Source of the DNA: Clostridia bacterium
Lineage (GTDB): Bacteria; Bacillota; Clostridia; Oscillospirales; CAG-272
DNA length: 55,982 nt
Assembly (NCBI GenBank): GCA_017462795.1
Contig: JAFTQL010000044.1
Location: forward strand, 1-55,982
Direction of reading: 5' to 3'
The notes below the pieces were generated by a model. That model did no database searches, was not told where the DNA came from, and saw only the letters and a program-made list of their open reading frames with translations. Below, piece by piece: positions 43,176 through 53,090 of the stretch; the first letter of the stretch is position 1, and each line of letters starts with the position of its first letter. Both the position numbers and the translations under genes were made by a program.

Positions 43176-44048
43176 ATGGCAAAGTTAAGAACAAGAAAAC
43201 ATAAAGTCGTACTTGCGCGATCCAGAGGAGGCGACGCGGGAATTACAGTTATCCTCGTAATACTCGGAATATTTATGTTCCTTCCCATGTATTATGTTAT
43301 CATCCAGTCTCTCAAGCCTCTTGACGAGCTTTGGATGTTCCCGCCCCGTTTCTACGTAAGTAACCCCACATTCAAAAACTTCAAAGACCTGTTCACTCTT
43401 ATGAGCGGCGGTCTCGTACCCTTCTCGAGATACATATTCAACACAGTATTTACCTCGGTAGCCGGTACTGTAGGAAACCTGTTCTTCTCCTCCATGGCAG
43501 CGTATGCCATGGCGAAGATAGCTTTCCCCGGCGGTAAGACGATGTTTAAGCTCGTAAGAACATCTCTTATGTTCCATAAGACGGTTACGGCTGTTACATG
43601 CTTCCTTCTTATGAGTACACTTAAGATCATTGATACTTATTGGGCAATAATCATTCCCGCATGGGGAACAACACTTGGTCTGTACCTCATGAAGCAGTTC
43701 ATGGAGACCAATGTTACCGACGCGGTTCTTGAAAGCTCCCGTCTTGACGGCGCAAGCGAGCTTAAGACATTCTGGGTCATCGCGATGCCTATGGTTAAGC
43801 CCGGTTGGCTTACACTTATAGTTTACTCGTTCCAGGATCTGTGGAATCAGGGCGCGTCCATGTATATCCACTCCGAGCAGCTCAAGTCGCTGAACTACGC
43901 TATTCAGCAGATCACCGCCGGAGGAATCAAGCGTGCGGGCGCCAGCGCCGCTTCCATCGTTGTAATGATGATGGTACCGATCTTGGTATTCGTTATTACT
44001 CAGTCGAACATCATTGAGACCATGGGTTCGAGTGGTATGAAGGACTAA
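43176..44048 (+). CDS. ABC sugar permease, MalG/UgpE type
   Basis: A 290-residue inner-membrane permease with six helices. The EAA loop is LESSRLDGASELKTFWVIAM. It begins two bases after the stop of the partner permease. The N-terminus is basic and short and the first helix (GITVILVILGIFMFLPMYYV) fits the MalG group. The NHL-TPR-Yip1 gene follows 17 bases later. Confidence 0.9.
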   Translation: MAKLRTRKHKVVLARSRGGDAGITVILVILGIFMFLPMYYVIIQSLKPLDELWMFPPRFYVSNPTFKNFKDLFTLMSGGLVPFSRYIFNTVFTSVAGTVGNLFFSSMAAYAMAKIAFPGGKTMFKLVRTSLMFHKTVTAVTCFLLMSTLKIIDTYWAIIIPAWGTTLGLYLMKQFMETNVTDAVLESSRLDGASELKTFWVIAMPMVKPGWLTLIVYSFQDLWNQGASMYIHSEQLKSLNYAIQQITAGGIKRAGASAASIVVMMMVPILVFVITQSNIIETMGSSGMKD

Positions 44049-44064
44049 TTTACAGGAGGACAAT

Positions 44065-46230
44065 ATGAAAAAGATAACAGCAGTCATTTGCATGATATTT
44101 GCTATCGTTATGGTACTTGCTCTTCCTGTAGGCGCGTCCGCTCCTTACCAGACCTACACCTACTCAATTGACGGAACAGCACTGTACTCTCCCGATGCTT
44201 ATACACCTGCAAAGTCTATCGACTCCGCGTATATGGGACTGGAAACAACGATCTCCAACCCCTCGGATATTGAGGTCGACGAAAACCTTAATGTTTATAT
44301 CGCCGATACCGACAATAACCGTATCGTGGTTCTGGACAGATACTATAAGCTCAAATACATTATCAGCGATTTCGTAAACGATCAGGGTGTTCCCGATAAC
44401 CTTACCGCTCCTCAGGGTGTGTTCATCACTCCCGATAAGACTGTTGCCGGTGAATTGGTTGAGGGAAAGATCTACGTTTGCGATACAAACGCCAACAGAA
44501 TAGTTACCTTTGACCATGAGGGTAACTTCCTCTCCGTAATTCCTCAGCCTGAGTCCGAGCTTTTTGATGAAGGCGCGGTATACAAGCCTGTCGCGGTTGC
44601 GGTCGACCCCTATGACAGACTTTACGTTGTATCCTCAACAACCTATCAGGGTATCATCGTTATGACCGATGAGGGTGAGTTTACAGGATTTATCGGAGCG
44701 CAGAAGGTCGTTATCTCCGCTTGGGATCAGCTTTGGAGAAGATTCCAGACTGACGAGCAGAGAGCACTTTCCGAAACACTCGTATCAACCGAGTTCAACA
44801 ACATTACACTTACAGGTGACTTTATCTATGTAACTACCTCGTCTATTGATGAGAACAATGTTCAGTCTGCCATTAACTCCAAGTCAAAGGCAGGCGACTA
44901 CGCTCCCGTTAAGATGCTTAACGCGGCAGGCGAGGAGATCATGAGACGTAACGGCTTCTATCCGCCTTCCGGTGAGATAGATACCTCCAAGACTCAGGTT
45001 TCCGATACCATCTACGGCGTATCCACAGTGGTTGACGTTGCCTGCGGTCCTGAGAAGACATGGTCCATTATCGACCAGAAGCGAAGCAAGGTATTCACCT
45101 ATGACTATGACGGTAACCTGCTGTTCGCTTTCGGTGATACAGGACGTCAGCTCGGTAACATCTCCAGCAAGGGTCTTGCGGGAATCGTTTACCAGGGTGA
45201 TAACATGCTTCTTCTCGATAAGACAGCAAAATCCTTTACAGTTTATGAAAGGACCGAGTACGGTGATATTCTCGTAAACGCATTGAAGAATCAGAATGAG
45301 CGCCGTTATGACCAGGCTATCAATGACTGGATGGAGATCCTGAAGAGAAACTCCAACTTCGACGCGGCATATATCGGAATCGGTAACGCGCTTTACAGAA
45401 GCAACCAGCTTGAGGAAGCTATTGAGTATTATCAGTCCGCATATGATACCTCTAACTATTCCGTAGCATATAAGGATCTGAGAAAAGAATGGCTGTCCAA
45501 GTTCATTATTCTTGTTCCCGTCGCGGTCGTTGCTCTTTGCCTTGTCTGGTCCAAATTCATGAAGTTTGCCAAGAAGGTCAACAAGAGAGTTGCTACCTCC
45601 GGTGAGAAGAAGACCTACGGTCAGGAGCTTATCTATGTATTCCATGTTATCTTCCATCCCTTCGATGGATTCTGGGATCTTAAGCATGAGAAGCGCGGAT
45701 CACTCAGAGCCGCGATAACCATTCTCGCGATGACCGTTGTGGCATTCTACTATCAGGCTATCGGTCAGGGCTACCTGCTCAATCCTCAGGGCGGATACGC
45801 TACCATCTTCGGAGTTATCCTCAGTGTTGGCGCACCCTTCGCTCTCTGGACTATCGCTAACTGGTGTCTGACTACACTGTTTGACGGTGAAGGAAGCTAT
45901 AAGGATATCTTCATCGCAACATGTTACGCATTGATGCCTATGGTGCTTATTCTCATACCCACCACCATCGCATCCAACTTCCTCGTTACCGAGGAGCTTG
46001 ACATCCTCTCGGTTGTCAACACGTTCGCGTTTATCTGGGCGGGAATACTCATCTTCTTCGGAATGATGGTAACCCACGACTACGGTATGGGTAAGAATGT
46101 TCTCACAACGCTCGGAACGATTCTGGGTATGATCGTAATTATGTTTGTCGCAATTCTGTTCTCGACATTGCTTGGAAAGCTTGTAAGCTTTGTAACAAAT
46201 ATTGTGACGGAACTTCAGTTCAGAATGTAG
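44065..46230 (+). CDS. NHL-repeat, TPR and Yip1-domain membrane protein
   Basis: A 721-residue protein with an unusual architecture. A signal peptide (about 1-26) is followed by NHL-type beta-propeller repeats (about 50-395; for example NPSDIEVDENLNVYIADTDN and PVAVAVDPYDRLYVVSS), a short TPR unit (about 405-475; DAAYIGIGNALYRSNQLEEA), one membrane helix (about 478-498), and a C-terminal Yip1-type domain with five helices (about 525-721). The propeller and TPR should lie outside the cell. It sits between the two permease pairs, so a sensing, docking or assembly role for the importer is suggested; no enzyme motif is seen. CAGGAGG precedes ATG. Confidence 0.82.
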   Translation: MKKITAVICMIFAIVMVLALPVGASAPYQTYTYSIDGTALYSPDAYTPAKSIDSAYMGLETTISNPSDIEVDENLNVYIADTDNNRIVVLDRYYKLKYIISDFVNDQGVPDNLTAPQGVFITPDKTVAGELVEGKIYVCDTNANRIVTFDHEGNFLSVIPQPESELFDEGAVYKPVAVAVDPYDRLYVVSSTTYQGIIVMTDEGEFTGFIGAQKVVISAWDQLWRRFQTDEQRALSETLVSTEFNNITLTGDFIYVTTSSIDENNVQSAINSKSKAGDYAPVKMLNAAGEEIMRRNGFYPPSGEIDTSKTQVSDTIYGVSTVVDVACGPEKTWSIIDQKRSKVFTYDYDGNLLFAFGDTGRQLGNISSKGLAGIVYQGDNMLLLDKTAKSFTVYERTEYGDILVNALKNQNERRYDQAINDWMEILKRNSNFDAAYIGIGNALYRSNQLEEAIEYYQSAYDTSNYSVAYKDLRKEWLSKFIILVPVAVVALCLVWSKFMKFAKKVNKRVATSGEKKTYGQELIYVFHVIFHPFDGFWDLKHEKRGSLRAAITILAMTVVAFYYQAIGQGYLLNPQGGYATIFGVILSVGAPFALWTIANWCLTTLFDGEGSYKDIFIATCYALMPMVLILIPTTIASNFLVTEELDILSVVNTFAFIWAGILIFFGMMVTHDYGMGKNVLTTLGTILGMIVIMFVAILFSTLLGKLVSFVTNIVTELQFRM

Positions 46231-46251
46231 CAGACAGGAGGAAAGATAAAG

Positions 46252-49200
46252 ATGAAATTCAAAAAAATAATATCGACTGTCTTAGCTGTACTGATGCTCG
46301 TGAGTGCCTTCACATTTGTCACATCCGCTGAGGAGACCGGTACAATCACAGAAGGACACGTTTCAGAGCCCGCGGGCGGCTGGAAGACCTCCAGTTCTCA
46401 GCCCACCCTCCATTACTTCAAGGGTGACAGCATCGTTGCCGCTGAAATAAACGAGGAGACCAAAGAGGTCAAGAAGTGGGGCGGCGACGGCACAAAGGTG
46501 ATCTACACCCCCGAGGATAAGCTTGAGTACATGGATCTTCGCTTTGTGAAGGACGGCTATGAGCTTTATGTTGACGCATACAGCGGAGAGGTCGCTACCC
46601 GTTGTATCGCTACAGGTGAAATACTTTTCACAAACCCCTATACAATAGGTGATTCTACCGCTACAGGCGATATGTCTCAGCTCAAGAGCAAGACAAATGA
46701 GGGCGGTATCAAGACACAGCTCATGTCTCAGCTGGTGGTCAAGTACATCGACATCGCATCCGGTGAGGATAACACCTACTACAGCTTTACATGGGCATCC
46801 TCCAGAGGACAGATCGTAGTAAGAAATATCAAGAACGGTATCCGTGTTGAGTATACTATCGGTCGTGAGGAAGCAAGATTGCTGGTTCCCGTACACATTG
46901 AAAAAACCGCTTTTGAAACAAAGATCAGAGACGTAATGGAAGCGGCTGTTAATGAATCGGGCGATGCTCAGGCACAGTTCCTCTTCAAAAAGCTGATGGC
47001 ATATTATGAGCTTCAGGATCCCAACGCTGTGGCTGTTGAGACTCTGAGAGATCAGATGTACATCGCATTCCCCATTACAAGAAAGATGGCTATTTACGTT
47101 CTCGACTCCTCTACCTCCGAGGTCGAGAAGGCGAATATTGAAAACCTTATCAAGACATACTGCCCCGAGTATACATATGAAGAGCTTGACGCTGACCACA
47201 TGCTCACCGAGTATGAGGCTGAGGATAAGAATCCTCCTTTGTTCAAGATGGCTCTTGAGTATACACTTGATGAGCAGGGCATGACAGTAAGACTTCCCGC
47301 AAACGGTATCCGTTTCAACGAGTCTCTCTATCAGCTCTACAGCATCGAGATACTTCCTTACATGGGAACGGGCGCAAGCTCCAACAAGGATGGCAGCTTT
47401 GCTATAGATAACTCCGGTTATACCTTGTTCCCCGACGGATCGGGTACGCTCTTTGACTTTGAAAAAATCACCGATCTTGGCGCGTCCACAACTGTTACCG
47501 GTAAGGTCTACGGTCAGGACTATGCTTACCATACCATTTCCGGTACACACCAGGAGATACTTCGTTACCCCGTATTCGGTATCGTTGAGACCGAAAACAT
47601 GACACTCCGTCAGCCTCCCGTAACAGAGGAGGAGGGAAGTGTTGAGGCGGCAAGCGAGGAAGAGGCTGTTGCCGAATATAAGGACAGAGAATTTGTCGCT
47701 ATCGTTGAAGAGGGAGACGCTCTTATGGAGCTTTCCTCCTACCACGCGGTAACTACCAGTGAGTACAATACCGTTCGTATGATAGTTTACCCCAGACCTC
47801 AGGATACTTATAACGTCGCAGACGCTATCTCCGTAGGACAGAACGACACATGGACGGTCGTTTCCGCGAGAAAGTACACAGGAAACTATAAGATCAGATA
47901 CGTTATGCTTACCGATGACGATGTTGCTGCTGAAAAGAACATTGCCGAGGGTGACTATTACGAGACATCTTATCTCGGAATGGCTAAGGCATACCGTGAA
48001 TATCTTGAATCCACAGGTGTCCTCACAAGACTTACGGATGCTGATGTAAAGGAAGATATTCCGCTTTACATCGAGACATTCGGCGCTCTTCTGACCACCG
48101 AAAGATTCCTTTCCATTCCTTTTGATGTAGTTACTCCTCTTACGACATTTGATGATATCGTTACTATGTACGACCAGCTGTCTACCAAGGGTGTAAGCAA
48201 CATCAACTTCATCATGACAGGTTATACCGACGGCGGTATGGAATATGAAAAGGTTCCATACAAGCTTAAGTGGGAAAACGCTGTTGAGGGCGAGTATGAT
48301 TTTGAAGAGCTTCTCAAGGTTGCAAAGGAGAAGGGCTTCGGAGTATTCCCTGACTTTGACTTTGTATTCACACAGAACGACGGTTGGTTTGACGGTCTCA
48401 GCCTCAAGAAGCATGCTGTAAAGACCATTGATGACCGTTACTCCAGTAAGCGCGATTACAGCGCTACCAAGCAGACATACATCAGCTACTTCGAGCTTGC
48501 GCTGTCTCCCGCATACTTCAGCCATTTCTATGAGAAGTTCACCGAGAACTATCTCAAGTATGAGCCCATCGGAATTTCCGTTTCCACATTGGGATCTTAC
48601 CTCAACTCTGACTTTGACGAGGATGAGCCTTACAACCGTGAGGACTCCAAGTCGTTTACAGTAGACGCGTTCGCATATCTCGATGAGAATTACAACAAGG
48701 TAATGACCGCGGGCGGTAACGCGTACTCATGGAAGTATGTTGACTACATCACCGATGTAGCTCTTGACTCCAGCCGTTATGCTCAGTCTGCCGCTGCGGT
48801 TCCTTTCCTCGGAATCGTTCTTCACGGTTACGTTGAGTTTGCGGGTACTCCTATCAATATGGAAGGTAACATTGATTATGCTCTGCTCAAGGCTATCGAG
48901 AGTGGCGCAGGTCTTAAGTTTATCCTCTCCTATCAGAATACCAACAACCTCAAGGAATGGATCACTCTCAGCCAGTATTACTCCATCAGATACGACATCT
49001 GGTTTGACGACGTTGTAGCTCTTTATAATGAGATCAACGACGCTCTCAGCGGAGTTCAGACAAGTGTCATCGTTGAGCATGAGTTCGTTGAAGGAACCCG
49101 TATTCCCGATGACGATGAGATCATCAACGACGCTATGAACGCTATCGACACAGCTATCAAGAACGAGCAGGCTATCAAGGATGCTCAGACCGAGGCTGAG

Positions 49201-49995
49201 ATCGATAAGTACAGAGAGGCGAGAACAGAGATCGCCAATGTTGTTGATGAGCTTGTTGCCGCTAACAGCGATGAAACATCCAGACTTTCCGCTACTAAGA
49301 AGGGCTATGAAACAGCTCTGGAGGCTGTAAAGACAGATGTTGAAACTCTGAAGACAATGAGCGATTCTGTTGCGGCTCTCAAGGCTGATTACGATGCTGA
49401 TCCCACTGATAATGACAAGAAGAACGCATATGAGACCGCTCTCATAGAGTTCAACAATGCCGCAAACGGCACATATCTGAGCAATCTGGCAACGCTCCAC
49501 ACATCTGCTAACGCATATCTCGGCGAGCTTGTAAGACTTTGCAAGGAATACACCAAGGCAAGCGTTGAGTATCGTGAGCTTATCACAAATGATGAAATGC
49601 TTTCCGATGCCGCAAGACAAGCGCTTCTCGCAAATCTTGACAAGATCAACGAAAACATTGTCTGCGCGGGCAATGACGCAGCCGCTGTCGCAAAGACGAT
49701 TGCTGAGGCTATCAACGCACTTCAGGTTGTCGGTGATGCATACGTGACCGATCCCACACTTCTTCTTGGTACATACAGCTATGAGATCAAGGAAGAGGGT
49801 GAGGAAGCTCCCGTATATGAGAAGATCGATACCCCCGTTTACGAGTCCGATGATAACAAGATCGTTTACGAGGTATACGAAAACGGAACAGCGTTCCTTC
49901 TCAACTTCAACAACTATGCCGTAAGAGTTGATCTTGACGGTACAACCTACACAATCGATGCTTACGGATATATTGTCCTTAAGCAGGCTAACTAA
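46252..49995 (+). CDS. Large secreted DUF5696-type glycosidase-like protein
   Basis: A 1247-residue exported protein with a signal peptide cleaved near VTSAEE and no lipobox. An N-terminal beta-rich half (with FPDGSGTLFDFEK and an ATSEYNTVRM-like sandwich) precedes a region from about 600 to 945 that reads like a (beta/alpha)8 barrel: PLYIETFGALLTT, KGVSNINFIMTGYTDGG, VFPDFDFVFTQNDGW, ALSPAYFSHFYEKF. A long helical, coiled-coil-like stretch covers about 950-1165 and a small beta domain ends it. This matches DUF5696 proteins found with binding-protein/permease operons in Firmicutes. Acidic residues in the barrel are candidate catalysts, but activity is unproven. AGGAGG precedes ATG. Confidence 0.78.
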   Translation: MKFKKIISTVLAVLMLVSAFTFVTSAEETGTITEGHVSEPAGGWKTSSSQPTLHYFKGDSIVAAEINEETKEVKKWGGDGTKVIYTPEDKLEYMDLRFVKDGYELYVDAYSGEVATRCIATGEILFTNPYTIGDSTATGDMSQLKSKTNEGGIKTQLMSQLVVKYIDIASGEDNTYYSFTWASSRGQIVVRNIKNGIRVEYTIGREEARLLVPVHIEKTAFETKIRDVMEAAVNESGDAQAQFLFKKLMAYYELQDPNAVAVETLRDQMYIAFPITRKMAIYVLDSSTSEVEKANIENLIKTYCPEYTYEELDADHMLTEYEAEDKNPPLFKMALEYTLDEQGMTVRLPANGIRFNESLYQLYSIEILPYMGTGASSNKDGSFAIDNSGYTLFPDGSGTLFDFEKITDLGASTTVTGKVYGQDYAYHTISGTHQEILRYPVFGIVETENMTLRQPPVTEEEGSVEAASEEEAVAEYKDREFVAIVEEGDALMELSSYHAVTTSEYNTVRMIVYPRPQDTYNVADAISVGQNDTWTVVSARKYTGNYKIRYVMLTDDDVAAEKNIAEGDYYETSYLGMAKAYREYLESTGVLTRLTDADVKEDIPLYIETFGALLTTERFLSIPFDVVTPLTTFDDIVTMYDQLSTKGVSNINFIMTGYTDGGMEYEKVPYKLKWENAVEGEYDFEELLKVAKEKGFGVFPDFDFVFTQNDGWFDGLSLKKHAVKTIDDRYSSKRDYSATKQTYISYFELALSPAYFSHFYEKFTENYLKYEPIGISVSTLGSYLNSDFDEDEPYNREDSKSFTVDAFAYLDENYNKVMTAGGNAYSWKYVDYITDVALDSSRYAQSAAAVPFLGIVLHGYVEFAGTPINMEGNIDYALLKAIESGAGLKFILSYQNTNNLKEWITLSQYYSIRYDIWFDDVVALYNEINDALSGVQTSVIVEHEFVEGTRIPDDDEIINDAMNAIDTAIKNEQAIKDAQTEAEIDKYREARTEIANVVDELVAANSDETSRLSATKKGYETALEAVKTDVETLKTMSDSVAALKADYDADPTDNDKKNAYETALIEFNNAANGTYLSNLATLHTSANAYLGELVRLCKEYTKASVEYRELITNDEMLSDAARQALLANLDKINENIVCAGNDAAAVAKTIAEAINALQVVGDAYVTDPTLLLGTYSYEIKEEGEEAPVYEKIDTPVYESDDNKIVYEVYENGTAFLLNFNNYAVRVDLDGTTYTIDAYGYIVLKQAN

Positions 49996-50015
49996 TGAAA
50001 GGGAGGTAAGATCAA

Positions 50016-50975
50016 ATGACAACTGATGTAAAGATCAAGGCGCCTAAGAGAAAAAAGAATGCCTCTCTTGACAAGCGTAAAGCACGCGCCGGTTGGATTT
50101 TCGTAATGCCCTTTGTTCTCGGATTTATCCTGGTATATCTTCCGGTAGTATACGATTCCATCCGTTACAGCTTCTATACAATTAAGGTTCTTGCCGGAGG
50201 GGGATTTGAATTGATCCCCGCCGGTTGGAATAACTACCACGAAGCGCTCTTTGTAAATCCCGACTTCGTTGAAACTCTTGTTACGGGAATCTGGGACATG
50301 ATACTTGATATCCCCATGATCCTCATCTTCTCGCTGTTTATGGCAGTGCTTCTTAACCAGAAGATGGCGGGACGTGCGGTATTCCGTGCTATCCTCTTTA
50401 TCCCCGTAATCCTCTCTACAGGTATTATGGAGTCTATCGAGTCTCAGAACGTGCTTTCCGATTACATGGAGGATGCCTCCGGTATTGAGGACGGTTCGGG
50501 ACAGAGCACCGCGTCCGAGATCGTTTCCGCAATGGACGTTGAACAGATGTTCCAGGGAATGGCGGTAGGACAGGGACTGGTTGATTACGTTGTTGTTGCT
50601 ATCAACAACATCTACGATATCGTTAACCGTTCCGGTGTACAGATGCTTATATTCCTTGCGGGACTTCAGTCTATCTCTCCCGCTATCTATGAGTCCGTAC
50701 AGATCGACGGCGCGACCTCCTGGGAGACCTTCTGGAAGATCACCTTCCCGATGATAAGCCCGATGATCCTCGTAAACGCGGTCTATACAGTCATAGACTC
50801 GTTCACAACGGATTCCAACGTAGTCATGAAATTTATTTCAAATACGTACCAAGAGGCAAACGGAAACGTGCTCAGCTCGGCAATGGCATGGATGTACTTC
50901 CTGATCGTTCTTGCGATCATAGCAGTGGTTGCCGGTGTATGCTCCGCATTCGTATTCTATCAGAGACGTGATTAA
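50016..50975 (+). CDS. ABC sugar permease, LplB type (second pair)
   Basis: A 319-residue inner-membrane permease of the polysaccharide/aldouronate group. The basic N-terminal tail is followed by helix FVMPFVLGFILVYLPVVYDS, and the EAA loop is YESVQIDGATSWETFWKITF. Between helices 3 and 4 an acidic external loop of about 50 residues (near 150-195) is present. It begins 20 bases after the DUF5696 gene with GGGAGG and starts the second permease pair of the operon. Confidence 0.9.
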   Translation: MTTDVKIKAPKRKKNASLDKRKARAGWIFVMPFVLGFILVYLPVVYDSIRYSFYTIKVLAGGGFELIPAGWNNYHEALFVNPDFVETLVTGIWDMILDIPMILIFSLFMAVLLNQKMAGRAVFRAILFIPVILSTGIMESIESQNVLSDYMEDASGIEDGSGQSTASEIVSAMDVEQMFQGMAVGQGLVDYVVVAINNIYDIVNRSGVQMLIFLAGLQSISPAIYESVQIDGATSWETFWKITFPMISPMILVNAVYTVIDSFTTDSNVVMKFISNTYQEANGNVLSSAMAWMYFLIVLAIIAVVAGVCSAFVFYQRRD

Positions 50976-50992
50976 GAAAGGAGGAGAATAAT

Positions 50993-52114
50993 ATGAACGC
51001 ACAAAATATTGAGAAAAAGCCTACTGTTCGTAAAGAGTCAAAGAACAAAATAAAAGTTGATTTTGACAGATCTCCTCTGAAGGAACGTCTCAAGGCGAAA
51101 TTCTTGTCACTGTTTTTCCTCAAGAAGGTTATCTGGTATATCATAAGACTGGTACTTCTCATTGGTATCTCTTATATCGTACTTTTCCCCTTCTTTACGA
51201 AGATCGCCGGTTCTTTCATGGCACCCGAGGATTTCGTTGACGTTACCGTTCGACTCATACCCAAGCATTTCTCCCTTGATATGTATAAGGCTATATGGAC
51301 AGAGCAGAACTATCTGCAGGCATTTACAAATACCTTGTTCCTGTCCGTAAGCACAGCTTTGATTCAGACATTTGTATGTTGCTTTGTAGCATACGGTCTC
51401 GCAAAGTTTAAGTTCAAGGGTAATAAGTTCGTATTCCTGGCAGTTATCTTCTCGCTGGTAATACCTCACCAGACACTTCAGCTCTCGCTGTTCATGAACT
51501 TCCGTTATTTCGATATTCTCGGAATATTCGGTTTCCTTGACGGCGGCGGAATCAAGATCCCCTTCACGGATATCACATTGCTTGAGGGAGTGGTCGATAT
51601 TATTCCTGAGATCGAGGCGTTTGAGAAGTGGACAGCGCAGGGACTTACGCTCACCAATACCTATTGGCCGCTTATCATCATGTCCATCTGCGGACTCGCG
51701 TTTAAGAACGGACTTTACATCTTTATGCTTCGTCAGTTCTTCAGAGGCGTTCCCGATGAGCTTGAGGAATCCGCGTATATTGACGGTTCGGGTACTATCC
51801 ATACCTTCCTTACCATCATTCTGCCGCTTTCCGTGCCCATGATGATCACAGTTTTCCTGTTCGCGTTCTCCTGGCAGTGGACAGACGACTTCTACACGGG
51901 ACTGTTCTTTACAACAACAAAGACAGTTCTCATGCCCAAGATCGTCGGAATTCCCACATCGCTTACCAACGACTACGCGGGACAGAACCTGTACTACTCT
52001 GCGATAAGAAATACCTGCGGAATTATGATAATAGCTCCGCTGATAGTAATGTATCTCTTCTGTCAGAAGTACCTTGTACAGGGTATCGAGCGTTCCGGAC
52101 TTACAGCAGACTAA
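50993..52114 (+). CDS. ABC sugar permease, YtcP/MalG type (second pair)
   Basis: A 373-residue inner-membrane permease, longer than usual (about 280-300) through an extended basic N-terminus and a loop before the EAA motif (near residues 185-215, including FLDGGGIKIPF and the TLLEGVVDIIPE stretch). The EAA loop is LEESAYIDGSGTIHTFLTI. It is the last gene of the operon, 17 bases after its partner, with AAAGGAGG before ATG. Two hairpins follow. Confidence 0.9.
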   Translation: MNAQNIEKKPTVRKESKNKIKVDFDRSPLKERLKAKFLSLFFLKKVIWYIIRLVLLIGISYIVLFPFFTKIAGSFMAPEDFVDVTVRLIPKHFSLDMYKAIWTEQNYLQAFTNTLFLSVSTALIQTFVCCFVAYGLAKFKFKGNKFVFLAVIFSLVIPHQTLQLSLFMNFRYFDILGIFGFLDGGGIKIPFTDITLLEGVVDIIPEIEAFEKWTAQGLTLTNTYWPLIIMSICGLAFKNGLYIFMLRQFFRGVPDELEESAYIDGSGTIHTFLTIILPLSVPMMITVFLFAFSWQWTDDFYTGLFFTTTKTVLMPKIVGIPTSLTNDYAGQNLYYSAIRNTCGIMIIAPLIVMYLFCQKYLVQGIERSGLTAD

Positions 52115-52140
52115 TAAATTCAATAGTTTGTTATACAAAA

Positions 52141-52170
52141 AAGGCTGTCGCATACGCGGCAGCCTTCTTT
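52141..52170 (+). terminator. Terminator of the transport operon
   Basis: Eleven-position stem with one G-U pair (52141-52151 with 52156-52166), loop ATAC, then CTTT; preceded by an A run. Confidence 0.82.
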
Positions 52171-52248
52171 GCAATACTGATATCAAATCTGTGGCAGATC
52201 TTAATTTAACATGCTTATTAACGCTTGGTAATCCAATATTCAGCAAAA

Positions 52249-52286
52249 AAACACGGTGACGCGCAGGAGAGCGTATCACCGTGTTT
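52249..52286 (-). terminator. Terminator of dapA-dapB operon
   Basis: Eleven-pair stem (52249-52259 with 52276-52286). On the minus strand it is followed by a T run, and it lies just after the dapB stop. Confidence 0.85.
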
Positions 52287-52298
52287 CTGTTGGTTATT

Positions 52299-53063
52299 TT
52301 ATTTTCCGTGGATGACGTCTGACATGTTGAACATACCCGCGGTCTTTCCCGCTGTGTATACCGCCGCTCTCACCGCTCCCGCGGCGAAGATCTCACGTGA
52401 CATGGCGGAGTGAGAGATGGTGATCATTTCGTTGTTACCGGCAAAGATGACCTCATGCTCACCGACGATGGTGCCTCCTCGAACGGAATGAATACCGATC
52501 TCCGAGGGATCGCGCTGACGGCGGACAGAATGACGCTCATAAACGTATTCGGTGTTGTCACGCTCACCCTTTATGGCATCCGCCAGCATGAGCGCAGTTC
52601 CGCTGGGAGCGTCAAGCTTTTTATTGTGATGCTTCTCGATTATCTCAACGTCAAAATTATCCCCGAGCGCGCGGGCTGCCTGACGGCAAAGCTCCATAAT
52701 GAGATTTATTCCGATGGACATGTTTCCCGAGAAGAATACGGCAACCTTCTCAGACGCCGATCTCATAAGCTCCAGCTCTTCCTCGGTATGTCCCGTGGTG
52801 CATATCACCAGAGGTGTTCCGTTCTTTACAGCGTAATCCAAAAGAGCGGGAAGGGCGCTGTGATGAGAAAAATCAACGATAACGTCGGCTTTTCCGGGAA
52901 ACTCGGATATGGATTGATAAACAGGGAATCCCGAGGCTTGAGCCGCCGCGGAGGTGTTTATATCGATTCCTGCCACTATCTGTGCGTCGGAGCGGTCTGC
53001 GACCAGGCGGCTTACGGCATCGCCCATTCTGCCTGAGCAACCGCAGAGTATTATGTTAGTCAT
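52299..53063 (-). CDS. dapB: 4-hydroxy-tetrahydrodipicolinate reductase
   Basis: A 254-residue NAD(P)H-dependent enzyme of the lysine/diaminopimelate pathway, acting on the DapA product. The N-terminal IILCGCSGRMGDAVSRL nucleotide motif, VDFSHHSALPALL, the conserved EKHHNKKLDAPSGTALML (catalytic Lys) and the RGGTIVGEHEVIFAG segment mark DapB. Length is typical. AAAGGAA precedes ATG. It follows dapA by 27 bases and shares its lysine riboswitch. Confidence 0.95.
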   Translation of the reverse strand: MTNIILCGCSGRMGDAVSRLVADRSDAQIVAGIDINTSAAAQASGFPVYQSISEFPGKADVIVDFSHHSALPALLDYAVKNGTPLVICTTGHTEEELELMRSASEKVAVFFSGNMSIGINLIMELCRQAARALGDNFDVEIIEKHHNKKLDAPSGTALMLADAIKGERDNTEYVYERHSVRRQRDPSEIGIHSVRGGTIVGEHEVIFAGNNEMITISHSAMSREIFAAGAVRAAVYTAGKTAGMFNMSDVIHGK

Positions 53064-53090
53064 ATTTTAAATTCCTTTGATTTTGAAAGA

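Noticed and set aside
46363..50022. Very long open frames on the minus strand (46363-48525 and 48727-50022) opposite the DUF5696 gene
   Set aside because: They mirror the codon bias of the plus-strand gene, have no ribosome site or promoter, and their translations are rich in Cys, Leu and Val with no domain pattern. The plus-strand product has a signal peptide, ribosome site and operon context.
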